A DNA stretch of 64,000 nucleotides from Porpolomopsis calyptriformis (GCA_951640195.1 OX621168.1:868001-932000); one strand, 5' to 3'. Shown: positions 45,609 to 55,783, numbered from the stretch's first letter. Translations and numbers: made by a program. Notes: generated by a model not told the origin, from the sequence alone.

Positions 45609-47030
45609 ATGGTTTTGACTCGTTCATCATCCACTATCCCTCACCCTGCTATCCCTCTCTCCCAGGAAGGCTCTCTCCCTCCTGCCCCAGCTCCCATCCT
45701 CGACGAGACGGTTGACCCTACCCAAGAAGAAGAAGAACAAGAACAAGAAGAACAAGCGGGTCCCTCTCACTCAAAAGGGAAAGGTTGAGCTGAGGACAAT
45801 GATGAGGATGAAGAAGAAGATCCACGCGTAGCCTTTGAGATCATGAAGCAGGATTATCAACAATTGCTGCAGGTCCAACAAGACCAAGCGCAAGCGAGTC
45901 ATAGAATCGAACAACAACTTCAAGTATTGATGGCCAACCTCATAGGCCCCCAACCTGTCCCTGCCCCTCTTGGGCTATTCCCACAACCTCTCCAAGCACC
46001 CCCAGTATTCCCCCAACCTGTCCCTGCCCCTGCCCCTGTCCCTGCCCCTGCCCCTGCCCCCGCCAAGATCAAAATGAACCCTCCTGACGAATTCTCTGGT
46101 GATCCCACCAAGCTCCGCAACTTCCTGCGTCAAGTGAAGTTGAATCATTTGGGACGACCAGGAATCTCAGAGGCCGACAAGATTATCTATGCCTTGTCGT
46201 TTATGATCGGAGAAAATGCAGAACCATGGGCTGAGCGTCAAGTAGACGCTTACACAACGTTGAACTGGGTTGGTGCCGATTGGGCTGTCTTTGAACAAGC
46301 CCTCACCTGAGACTTTGGAGACTTGGACCCCAAGTCAACTGCTCAACTGAAGATCAAGGACGTCAAGCAGTTCAACAAGAGCGCAGAGGAGTACAACATC
46401 AATTTCAATCGATGGGCCCATAATACTGGATACGGATAAGAAGCTTCAGTGACTTTGTATAAAGACAGACTCAACCCCTCCCTTTTGCGACAGATCTACC
46501 TTTCAGATCGTCAACCCACCACCCTCTTTGAATGGCAGTCTTGTGCTGCAGAACTTGACAGACGACATCGAGAATTCCTGGCTAGAACATCTTCTAAGCC
46601 CCAGACTCGTAACACCCGCATCACCAACACCCCCTACCAACAAGGACCACCTGCTGGTCCCTCCACCTATTCCAACCCTGCTGCCCCCAGAATCAAACAA
46701 GAAGAAAAGCCTGCTTCACTAGGAGGAATTCCCAAAGGAGCATGTTTCAACTGTGGACGATTTGGCCACTTTGCCAGTTCTTGTCCCAATGCTCCTAGGA
46801 CGAGTACTTCTGGTTCTGGAAGCTGCCCCTTCACCCCAGCAGCTAGAGGTCGTGGAGGAAAGAAACCCAGTCGAGGAAGAAATGTTTGAGTTCTGGAGAC
46901 CTCAGCCTCGATTGAGGAGGTCAACTCCAATGAAGATTCTCGTCAAGACTTCGAGAAGTGTGGTATCGTCAACTGGGAGCCTAAGAGGAAAGAAGAGCTG
47001 AAGAGAGCTTTGGAGAAACAGGGTTTTTGA
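45609..47030 (+). pseudogene. Element B gag
   Basis: From the ATG at 45609 the frame encodes an acidic N-terminus (runs of Glu), a Gln-rich segment, a Pro/Ala repeat, a capsid-like part (FSGDPTKLRNFLRQVKLNHLG), a CCHC knuckle (CFNCGRFGHFASSC) and a Gly/Arg patch. It ends in ALEKQGF and a TGA overlapping the frameshift site. Four in-frame stops (near 45786, 46308, 46437 and 46887) replace CGA or CAA codons still present in copy A, so each is a C-to-T change. Confidence 0.88.
47021..47027 (+). other. -1 frameshift heptamer GGGTTTT of element B
   Basis: Gag codons CAG GGT TTT TGA; the heptamer touches the stop codon at 47028-47030. The pol frame lies one base back and reads on from here. Confidence 0.62.
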
Positions 47031-50000
47031 ACAGTCCGGACAATAGCTTGTGCGTTGCGGACTCCTTTTCTATGTGTACCACTACCCCTATGCAATCTAT
47101 TTCCCAAATTCTTGGTGCACTTGATTCGAGCGAAGAAGCTTTAACCATACCCCTTTGGTTGGAAACCACAGACACTGGTAGACGAATTGCCGCCAGTGCA
47201 TTGATAGACTCTGGCGCCTCTGGATGCTTTATAAACTGGAATTTTGTGCAGGAGCGCGATATCCCTTTTTATCGATTGGAAGGACCAATCCCCGTGCGGA
47301 ACGCAGATGGGACAGACAACCGAGGAGGTCCCATCGAATATGCTGTAGACCTGTGGATGGAGACGCCGGATTTTCTTAGGGAACGAACCCATTTGGAAGT
47401 GACAAATTTAGGAGATATGATACAGGTTATCCTCGGCTACCCGTGGCTCAAACGTAACGATCCCCTGGTTGACTGGAAGGCTGGAACACTGACTTCACGT
47501 CAGACTGTGGCCCCAACCAAGACTTCTCAGGCTGGAGTGATAGTGTTACGAGTAGGCTCTACATTGAATGGCGACTCCTATGCCAAGATTATCAGATTGG
47601 TCTCACTGGGAGACCATGCAAGACCCACTACCGTGGAGGAAGATATGAAGAAGTATGTGCCGAAGAAATACTGGAGGCACTGGAAGGTGTTTATGAAGAC
47701 CACCTTCGATGAACTTCCCCCACGATGACCAGAATTTGACCATGCGATCGATCTCGAACCTACCTTTAGACCCAAGATCGGAAAGGTGTACAAACTCACT
47801 GAGTACGAACAGGGAAAGCTGAATGAATTCCTGGAGGAACAACTTGCAAGTGGACGAATACGACGATCGAACTCTAAACAAGCTGCCTCCTTCTTCTTTG
47901 CTGCCAAAGGTGAAGAAGTTAATGCCCAAGGACAAGATGCTGGACTACGTCCAATCCAAGACTATCGCTATCTGAATGCTCACACAATCCCAGACGCCTA
48001 TCCCTTACCTCTCATCTCTGAGATTATTCAACAAACCAAGTTATCAGAAGCGGAACTGTTCACAGTCATGGATATCCGATGGGGCTTTAACAATATTCGT
48101 ATCAAAGAAGGAGACGAATGGAAAGGAGCCTTCAACACTCGACGAGGGCTGTTCGAGCCCACCGTTATGTTCTTTGGAATGTGAAACTCGCCTGCCTCCT
48201 TCCAACGAATGATCGACGTTCTCTTCAAAGAGGTTATCGATTCCAAGCAGGTCCATATCTATATTGATGATATCCTGATCATGGGAAAGGACCTCACTGA
48301 ACTCACCTATTGGACGGAACGAACTCTAGAGATCATGGAGAAGAACCAACTGTCCTGCAAACCCATCAAGTGCCAGTTTGAGAAAAAGGAAGTGATTTAT
48401 CTGGGGATGATGATCTCAAAAGGCCACATTGCTATTAACCCCAAGAAGGTTGAGGCGATCAGAACCTAGCCTATCCCCCAGAAGAAACGAGATCTCCAAT
48501 CCTTCCTTGGCACTGCCAACTTTTGGCGGAGGTTTATCAAGGATTACTCCCTGATTGCTCATCCTCTTAATGAGCTCCTACGAAAGGATCAAGAATGGAT
48601 TTGGACTCCTAGGCAACAACGTGCTTTTGATACCCTCAAGAATGCGCTTACCTCTGCTCCTGTTTTGAGGACCCCGAAGCCAGACCTTCCTTACCTTCTG
48701 GAGACGGATGCCTCTGGTGTTGCACTGGGTGCAGTCTTGACCCAGAAAGAGAATGACGAAGAAGATTGGCATCCCATTGGCTTCTACTCCAAGACCCTCC
48801 TCCCAGCTGAACGAAATTACCCCACCCATGACCAAGAGCTTTTGGCCATCATATCTGCCTTGAATGAATGGAGATACCTTCTACAAGGGACACGACAGCC
48901 TATTATGGTCAAGACTGATAACCAGTCCCTCCAATATTTCATAACCAGTCATCAACTCTCCAGGCGCCAGGCTAGATGGTCGGAATTTTTAGCTCACTTT
49001 TGGTTCAGAATCAGTTACCAGCCTAGAATCAAGAATAAGGCTGATGGACTCTCCAAATGTCCAGATCATTACCCGGAGTCTTATGAGGAGGTGGAGGACA
49101 AGGTCCTTCTGCCAAAAGAACTTTTTGTCAATGCGCTTTTCATCAATGCGATTATCAGTTTATCGTCCCCCAACTTTTTATCCAAGCTTTGTTTTCATTC
49201 CCCCTTACCTCTCGAGATCATGGCCAAAATTGAAGATCCCTCTTCCGGATACACCCACGTAGATGGCATTGTGCGCGATGCTGGAGATCGTATAGTTGTG
49301 CCAAAGGACGTATCTTTGCGCACAGAAATTATTCGATTGACCCACGACACACCCACTGGTGGCCATCCCAGTATTGAGAAGACGAAGGAATTGCTCCTCC
49401 GTAATTACACATGGGAAGGTGCCCCACAAGATATCACCAATTACGTGAAGTCCTGCCTTGCTTGTCAACAGACCAAGGTTTATCCACAGAAACCCACTGG
49501 ACTTCTCCAACCGTTACCCCCTCCTACTAAACCGTGGCAACAGATCACTGCTGATCTTATCGTGGAACTCCCTAACTCAAAAGGATTCGATGCTATTCTA
49601 GTTGTGGTGGACAGATTCACCAAACGGGCTCACTTCATCCCAACAACTGGAAACCTGTCTGCTAAAGGAACTGCTGCGCTATTTCAAGAACATGTCTGGA
49701 AGCACCATGGATGGCCAGAGAAGATCATTACTGATCGAGGAACCCAATTCTCATCGAAATTCGCTACGTCATTGAATGAACTCCTAGGAACCACTTCTGG
49801 GCTTTCTACCGCCTATCACCCCCAAACAGATGGACAAACCGAACGAACCAATCAAGAGTTAGAGCAGTACATACAGCTCTACACTAACTTCATGCAAGAC
49901 GATTGGAAAGATTGGTTAGCTCCGGCGGAGTTCGCTTATAACAACCGAGAACATTCCTCCACTCACCAATCCCCCTTCTGGCTTGAATATGGCCGACACC

Positions 50001-50608
50001 CTCACACCCCCTTATCAGTTCCAACCCAAACCTCAAATCCCGATGCCAACGAGTTTTATGTGCAGCTTACTAGAGCTAGAGAGAACGCTGAAGAGTCTCT
50101 TCAAAAGACCGCTAACTCAATGAAGCTCTATGCCGATCGAAAACGTCAAAAGGAACCCACGTTTTACGAAGGACAAAGGGTCTGGCTTGATGCCAAGAAT
50201 TTGAAAACTGGCCGGCCCGCAAAGAAACTGGATGTCCGCCGGCTCGGACCTTTTATAATTCTAAAACAAGTATCGCCTGTGGCTTACCGACTAAAGCTAC
50301 CGCTGTCATGGAGGATTCATCCCGTGTTTCACGTTTCGCTACTCAAGGCTCTAGAAGAGAATCTCGATCTCCACCCCCTGATCGGAGAAGATGACAATCT
50401 CCGACCACCTCCAGATGTGATCGAAGGAGAGCCCGAGTATGAAGTGGAACGTATTCTCAATCACACCCCAGGAAAACGGAACCGACAATACCTGATCAAG
50501 TGGAAAGGCTACCCAATAGAGGCAGCCACCTGGGAACCACGATGGAACCTCAAGCACGCAAAAGATGTCTTAATGAATTATGAAAAGTCTATTCAAGCGG
50601 CGATTTAA
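47025..50608 (+). pseudogene. Element B pol polyprotein
   Basis: One frame from the frameshift site to TAA at 50606-50608. Order: aspartic protease (LIDSGASG near 47205), RT (FTVMDIRWGFNNI near 48057; YIDDIL near 48262), RNase H (LETDASGVALGA near 48700), then integrase. The integrase shows a zinc part with HPSIEKTKELLLRN and CLACQQTK, a catalytic part with TADLIVELP, TDRGTQF and TERTNQE, and a GPF-like module. A chromodomain (YLIKWKGYPIEAATWEP) closes it. Stops at 47726-47728, 48182-48184 and 48467-48469 (TGG to TAG) interrupt it. The second is shared with copy A. Confidence 0.9.
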
Positions 50609-50722
50609 CTCTCTTTCACAAATACTACCGACATCACGATCGTTGAGCCTCTTTTTCTCCTTTTCAATCTCCGACGATTATAAGGACTTCCCCTTCCTGA
50701 CAATCATCAAAAGAAGCACGAA

Positions 50723-51415
50723 ATGCCCCGCCAAGTTCTTTATGCTCGCAAGTCGACTGGGAGGCGTCCACCTCGAGGGAATCCCACCGCTTCTACCTCC
50801 AACCTCCCCCCCGATTCTTCTTCCTCCTCTTCCTCGTCCGACAGTGTCTTGGTTACCCGACGGTTCAAGAAGCCGAAACGACGTACCGATACTATCGACA
50901 AGCCGGGACGAAACCGTAACTACCGAGGGCTCCCCTTTGCCAAGGTCGAGCACCTATCTGGGTGCCCCGAAACCTATGTCCCTTTTATCTCTGGAGCACG
51001 TCGATGCGAACTTAACTATGACCGTCACTGGTACACGTTCGACAAGGACAGCGACTTTGACGACAAGAAGAATCAACTCGAAGATTGGCTGGAGGCGTAC
51101 CAAGTTGGGCGCCAACTTTTGATGGTTATACCGGACCAGGACGAATCCGACGTCACCACCCCCACTATCCCCGAAGACCCCATCTCGCACTGCATCCATC
51201 GCGTCGCCGACCGACTCTATACTGCCTGAAATGGGTACCGCTCGATGATGGATGCCAAGTACGAAAGGATCCTTGACCTGGAAGAGAATGCTGTGATGTG
51301 TAGGGAGCTGGCTGAAACTTGGTTGCAACGTGCCCGGGAGTTGGATGGCCGTTACCACTGGTTTGACCCAGATGGACACCTGCTTCAACCCCCAGTTTAT
51401 GATGGCGCGACCTAG
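50723..51415 (+). pseudogene. Element B ORF3, product unknown
   Basis: An extra open frame between pol and the 3' LTR: ATG at 50723, basic start (MPRQVLYARKSTGRRPP), a Ser run, RRFKKPKRRTDT, GLPFAKVEHLSGCPETY, then QLEDWLEAYQVGRQLL and HWFDPDGHLLQPP, with TAG at 51413-51415. One in-frame TGA (51227-51229) is a sense CGG in copy A. An overlapping +1 frame continues to 51521 with protein-like sequence (LPSGCVVREGD). No signal peptide or membrane span is seen, so it does not look like an envelope protein. I do not recognise it. Confidence 0.7.
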
Positions 51416-51659
51416 GGACCAGATGCTGTTTCCGAACGAACAGTATTCCTTATGCCTCCCTTCTGGATGTGTGGTTAGAGAAGGTGATATCTACTGGAGA
51501 GTTGAGGAAAAGTATACCTAGTGGATAGTCTTTGATCCGACAACTATCCACTCATCCCTCCTCTTCATCGCTCACCCATCTCATCACCCCTCTACCCACC
51601 TCTACCATCCCTTTACACCTCCCCTTGACACCCTTCCTTCGCTTCGAAGGGTCTCCTCA

Positions 51660-51694
51660 AAATTCGGGATGAATTTCCTTTTTGTGGAGGTGAA
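51660..51694 (+). other. Pre-PPT hairpin and polypurine tract of element B
   Basis: AAATTCGGGATGAATTT (AAATTC, loop GGGAT, GAATTT) at 51660-51676 is followed by TTTTTGTGGAGGTGAA directly before the 3' LTR. The purine-rich end would prime plus-strand DNA synthesis. The same hairpin layout occurs in family 2. Confidence 0.6.
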
Positions 51695-52053
51695 TGTCAG
51701 AGATATATTTTTTCCTTTTCCTTTGCTCGTCTATTCCCATTTACATCAGACAGTTTACACCAATAGCCGCTTAGCCACCCAAACTCCGCTTAGTAATACA
51801 AGGTGACCAAGCCATATCTATATTTAGTCAACCATCACTCTCCTTATCTACATGACTCATCCATAGTCATTACGACTCACACGTAGTCAATATGACTCAT
51901 ACTTAGCTAGTATATAAAGCTAGCAGTAGATAGACTTAGGATAAGTCTGTTTCTTTCGTTAACACCCCAATCAGTAGTCTTCCAACCCTTTAAAACCCTA
52001 CACCCAGAGCCTGAAGTAAAACCTTGCGATCAACCCTAGACTGCCGTCTAACA
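51695..52053 (+). repeat. 3' LTR of element B (359 bp)
   Basis: Matches the 5' LTR at all but one position by eye. Followed directly by the GCTTG duplication. Confidence 0.94.
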
Positions 52054-52328
52054 GCTTGGTCTTGTTGGACCTGCAGCAATTGTTGATAATCCTGCTTCAT
52101 GATCTCGAAGGCTACGCGTGGATCTTCTTCTTCATCCTCATCATTGTCCTCAGCTCGACCTTTCCCTTTTGAGTGAGAGGGACCCGCTTGTTCTTCTTGT
52201 TCTTCTTCTTCTTGGGCAGGGTCAACCGTCTCGTTGGGGATAGGAGCTGGGGCAGGAGGGAGAGAGCCTTCCTGGGAGAGAGGGATAGCAGGGTGAGGGA
52301 TAGTGGATGATGAACGAGTCAAAACCAT
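52054..52328 (-). pseudogene. Element A gag, N-terminal part
   Basis: Minus-strand ATG at 52328; encodes the same acidic, Gln-rich start as B gag with an intact GRAEDNDEDEE stretch. It is cut off by element B at 52054 and resumes at 45069. Confidence 0.82.
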
Positions 52329-52496
52329 TGGTGGAACGGTGGCAGTTGGATATTGGGGGGCTTGACGGGAATACAAGGGGAGAGAGCAAGCCTAATTGAT
52401 GTTAATGTCTGGGTGGTGAAATTGATCTCATGGGTGAAGACCTTCAGCACTGGCCAGACAGAGTAGGGGTTGTATAGCGTGGAGTGAGCAAGAAGG

Positions 52497-52509
52497 AAGT
52501 CTGTTTCTT
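52497..52509 (-). other. Self-complementary primer-binding site of element A
   Basis: On the minus strand AAGAAACAGACTT directly follows the 5' LTR, the same 13-mer as in B and complementary to AAGTCTGTTTCTT in the LTR. Confidence 0.72.
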
Positions 52510-52867
52510 GTTAGACGGCAGTCTAGGGTTGATCGCAAGGTTTTACTTCAGGCTCTGGGTGTAGGGTTTTAAAGGGTTGGAAGACTACTGATTGGGGTGT
52601 TAACGAAAGAAACAGACTTATCCTAAGTCTATCTACTGCTAGCTTTATATACTAGCTAAGTATGAGTCATATTGACTACGTGTGAGTTGTAACAACTATG
52701 GATGAGTCATGTAGATAAGGAGAGTGATGGTTGACTAAATATAGATATGGCTTGGTCACCTTGTATTACTAAGCAGAGCTTGGGTGGCTAAGCGGCTATT
52801 GGTGTAAACTGTCTGATGTAAATGGGAATAGACGAGCAAAGGAAAAGGAAAAAATATATCTCTAACA
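52509..52867 (-). repeat. 5' LTR of element A (359 bp)
   Basis: Minus-oriented family 1 LTR. Its outer end reads TGTTAGAG instead of TGTCAGAG, a C-to-T change. Confidence 0.92.
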
Positions 52868-53847
52868 CGGCCCATCACCTGAACCACCTGAGGATCCACT
52901 TTATTCAATAACAATTCTGTAGTGCCTCCGATACGAAAACTATGTCCCGAAACATGAGGGAAGTTCCTTTTTACAAGGTGAGACCTTATACAACCCAGGA
53001 ACCTAGATTTTGTGAGAACCACAAGCTCTCCATTAACGCGGTAAGAGAATAGCGGTCCCACTGAAGGTAGATTGATCGAGATATGATTCTCTAATGCTCC
53101 GATAGGATCCGAAGAGTGATTTTGCCATGTCAAGAACATTGATGCACCTTCCGCTGAACTCGTCTTCGACCAAGGGAGGTGAAGCACCCGTGACCCTGCT
53201 GCAGTCGATGCAGGTTGTAAATCTGTTAGACTGGGTAATGGCGTGTGTTTCTCAAACGAACGTGAAGAAGGGATTAGCTCCCCGAGACGAGCTTGCCCCC
53301 AGAATGCGCAACAGGCCACTGCGAAGCAGCAAGCATCCAAAGGTATGGATTTATCCAGAGATTCCGAAAACCACTTCAACATCTCGATTGTTACAGGGTT
53401 ACGTGGTATCCAATGGGAAGATGCTAGTGTAAGCTTATCCCCTGCTTTGAGAAGGTACTGGATACGGATGGAATAGGGGAAGTTGAGGTTGTACAGAATG
53501 TGGAAAGCATGGATGGCCGCCAGTTCATTGTGAATATATGATCCTGAGTGTTTTCCTACTAACGACACAATGAAACGACAGATTGTAGTCTCTGCTGTTG
53601 ACTCCGAGAATGATAGGGGGCAACCATTTAAGTTGCAGAAGGATATGAACTGTCAAATACTGCCATTGTAAGTATGACATGTTGATGGTGCCCATGCTGA
53701 GGCTACCAGATCCAAGAATTCGTGAGAAGGCGCAGGAACATTCGCAATCAATGATGGGTAGTTCTTCTCCACAAAATTCAGAATATAAGCTAGCATTATG
53801 GGCGAGATGGGCATCGTAGACCAACGTGGCTGACCAATACATAACAC
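52868..53847 (-). pseudogene. Tyrosine recombinase of the DIRS-like element (split by A)
   Basis: An N-terminal SAM-like part (FLDLVASAWAPSTCHTYNGS, around 53700) is frame-shifted from the catalytic part starting near 53568 (GHSFRIGGTTELLLNKVDP, around 52930). That motif holds the conserved H-x-x-R block. The frame stops at MGR at 52868, where element A is inserted. The remaining WSSDAFLRYWR with the catalytic Tyr lies at 37863-37831. Confidence 0.72.
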
Positions 53848-53866
53848 ATGTGAATTACTTTATTTA

Positions 53867-54309
53867 CTAGACTGGTATTCGCCAAGCCGTAGGTTGATTA
53901 CAACTGCCTACCCAAGATGATAGGGCCTGAGGAACCTTTGGAGGATGTGCAATCATTGGTGAAGACAGAAGTAAACCATGAGAAGGATCGTCTGCCAGAT
54001 TTTCTTTTGAGGGAATCCATTTAGGGATAATGTGAAGGTTGTAATCATGCAGAAGCAGAATGATACGGCGCAGTATGATGTTCTGTTCAACGCTCCAGGA
54101 TGAGCCTGCTCGGAAGGACCCCACCACACCTGAATTGTCTGAATGAATAATGAAGGTCATATCGTGGGCCCCGCCTTTGATCAAAGTGAGTACGCATAGT
54201 TCTAATGCGACAAATTCCGCCTAGCCAATATCACGCCCGTCATCTTTCCAGCCACTAAGAAGGGGCCAAGCTAACCAGCTATTATCGATTGTTAACCCAA
54301 TCCCCCAAG
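53867..54309 (-). pseudogene. RNase H-like domain of the DIRS-like element
   Basis: The frame encodes WLAWPLLSGWKDDGRDIG, a stop at the next codon (TAG where TGG is expected), AEFVALELCVLTLI, then HSDNSGVVGSFRAGSSWSVEQN and IPSKENLADDPSHG. The SDN motif and the ENLADDPS ending fit the RNase H of DIRS/Ngaro elements. It is truncated at 54309 by the LTR of element C. Confidence 0.65.
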
Positions 54310-54708
54310 TGTCATAGTCGTAATTTTCTTTTCTTTCCTTTGTCTTATCATATGCAAACTTGTATCTTATCTTAGGAATCCCCACATTCTTTCGTTGGGA
54401 TTCCCCATAGCCTTTCTCTGGGATTCCCCATTACTCTATCCATATGCAGATACCTTCATTTCCGTTACGTTTCAACCCCTTATGATTCATCATCGATCAT
54501 GATGACTCATTCTTATCTCTACCTCATGTTATGTTGCACTGACTCACACAGATAAGTAGTCAGTATATAAAGAGTACTTCTTGTACATATTAGACCTTAA
54601 GTCTGATTCCTCATTAGCTACTCATAACAAGGACTTGGAACCATACCCTATATCTCTTGGGACAGAACACCTGAAGTAAAACGCATTCTGAACTACCGGT
54701 TTATAACA
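54310..54708 (+). repeat. 5' LTR of element C (399 bp)
   Basis: TGTCATAG...TATAACA. A TATA box (TATATAAA, 54564-54571) lies 35 bp before the AAGTCTGATTC segment at 54599-54609. Confidence 0.9.
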
Positions 54709-54709
54709 A

Positions 54710-54720
54710 GAATCAGACTT
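54710..54720 (+). other. Self-complementary primer-binding site of element C
   Basis: GAATCAGACTT, one base after the LTR, is the exact reverse complement of AAGTCTGATTC (54599-54609) in the same LTR. It differs from the family 1 site at the matching position on both strands. Confidence 0.72.
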
Positions 54721-55154
54721 CCTTCTGGTTCTCTCCCACTTGCTTATCCAAACACTCTTCGTCACTGTGATCATCGACATCACCCTTTTGACTTCTACCT
54801 ATTTCCATCCTGGCTTCTACCGACAACTCTGACGCTGAACAATATGAAGACCCTCTCTCAAGATCAACCTTCTCAGCTACCATCCGAGATCAAGAACCCT
54901 CCTTTTCCTCTGATCTTGAAGAAACTCTAGCTGCTCCAACCCCAACTCCCGCTCCTGCCCCCCTAGGACCGAGAACTTGATCAAGAACAAGAGGACTCTT
55001 CTCTTTGTCTTCAGCCCCAGCAACAAGACCAGTTCATCAATGAACTGCTACCCCACTAGGACGATACGGTTCCCTTTACTCCCAACTTTCCTCTGCGACA
55101 TCAACACCAACACCAACAGCTCCAGCAACTCTACAACAACCGACATCTACCAAC

Positions 55155-55383
55155 ATGTCAGGAACGTCCACCAATGCCCCCGCTAACCCCACCATGGATC
55201 TTACTACCTTGATAGCCACTGTTCGCCAACTTGAACAAACCATCACTCAACAACAACAGCTGATCGCCCAGCTCCAGCAACAACCTCAACAACCCACTCA
55301 GCCGCCCATACAACCTCCCTTACCTCAACAACCTGCTCCTCCGCCCATCAAGATAGCCAAACCTAATGAATATGATGGGTCTG
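55155..55383 (+). pseudogene. Element C gag, N-terminal part
   Basis: ATG at 55155, then a region rich in Gln and Pro, reading to PNEYDGS at 55383 where element D is inserted. An in-frame upstream extension (from about 54810) with a TGA also exists. Confidence 0.75.
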
Positions 55384-55782
55384 TGTCATGGTCGTAATTT
55401 TCCTTCTTTTTCTTTATCTTATCATATGCAAACCTATCTCTTATCTTGGGATTCCCCCATCTGTTATTGGGATTCCCCATAACCTTCCCCAGGGATTCCC
55501 CTTTACTTTACCTATATGTGGACACACTTCATTTCCGTCATGTTTCAACCCCTTTATGATTCGTCATCGATCACAATGACTCATCCTTATCTCTACCGCA
55601 TGTTATGCCACACTGACTCACACAGATAAGTAGTCAGTATATAAAGAGTAATTCTGTACGTATCAGACCTTAAGTCTGATTCCTCGTTAGCCTACTCATA
55701 ACAAGGACTTGGAACCATCCTCTATATCTCTTGGGACAGAACACCCGAAGTAAAACGCGTTCCGAACAACCGGTTTATAACA
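55384..55782 (+). repeat. 5' LTR of element D (399 bp)
   Basis: TGTCATGG...TATAACA, with the same TATA box and AAGTCTGATTC segment as C. Confidence 0.93.
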
Positions 55783-55783
55783 A

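Larger units (their letters stand above)
45070..52053 (+). mobile_element. Element B: Ty3/gypsy chromovirus, family 1, plus strand, inside A
   Basis: A 6,984-bp element with 359-bp LTRs at 45070-45428 and 51695-52053. By eye these differ at a single base (G/A near the CATAGTC motif), so insertion is recent. A perfect 5-bp duplication GCTTG flanks it (45065-45069, 52054-52058). It lies in the gag of element A in the opposite direction, so A and B form a long imperfect inverted repeat around 45 kb. Gag has four and pol three nonsense codons, so B cannot make full proteins itself although it moved recently. Confidence 0.94.
37869..52867 (-). mobile_element. Element A: Ty3/gypsy chromovirus, family 1, minus strand, carrying B and E inside
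   Basis: Bounded by 359-bp LTRs at 37869-38227 (3') and 52509-52867 (5'), which begin and end with TG...CA. Removing nested elements B and E and their duplications leaves about 6,953 bp, close to the 6,984 bp of sister copy B. The LTRs differ by eye at 6 of 359 positions, all G/A transitions. The flanks are CAGCC (37864-37868) and CGGCC (52868-52872), a target-site duplication with one change. Gag, pol and ORF3 all carry nonsense codons, so A is inactive. It was inserted in the recombinase gene of a DIRS-like element. Confidence 0.92.
52868..54309 (-). mobile_element. DIRS/Ngaro-like tyrosine-recombinase retroelement, middle part
   Basis: A minus-strand fragment between elements A and C. From right to left it encodes an RNase H-like region and then a tyrosine recombinase, the order seen in DIRS-type elements. 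It is interrupted on one side by A (recombinase) and on the other by C (RNase H). Several stops and frame changes show it is inactive. The reverse transcriptase would lie to the right, beyond element C and outside the window. Confidence 0.72.

Noticed and set aside
50723..51521. ORF3 as a retroviral-type envelope gene
   Set aside because: No signal peptide, hydrophobic fusion segment or membrane span is visible in either family.
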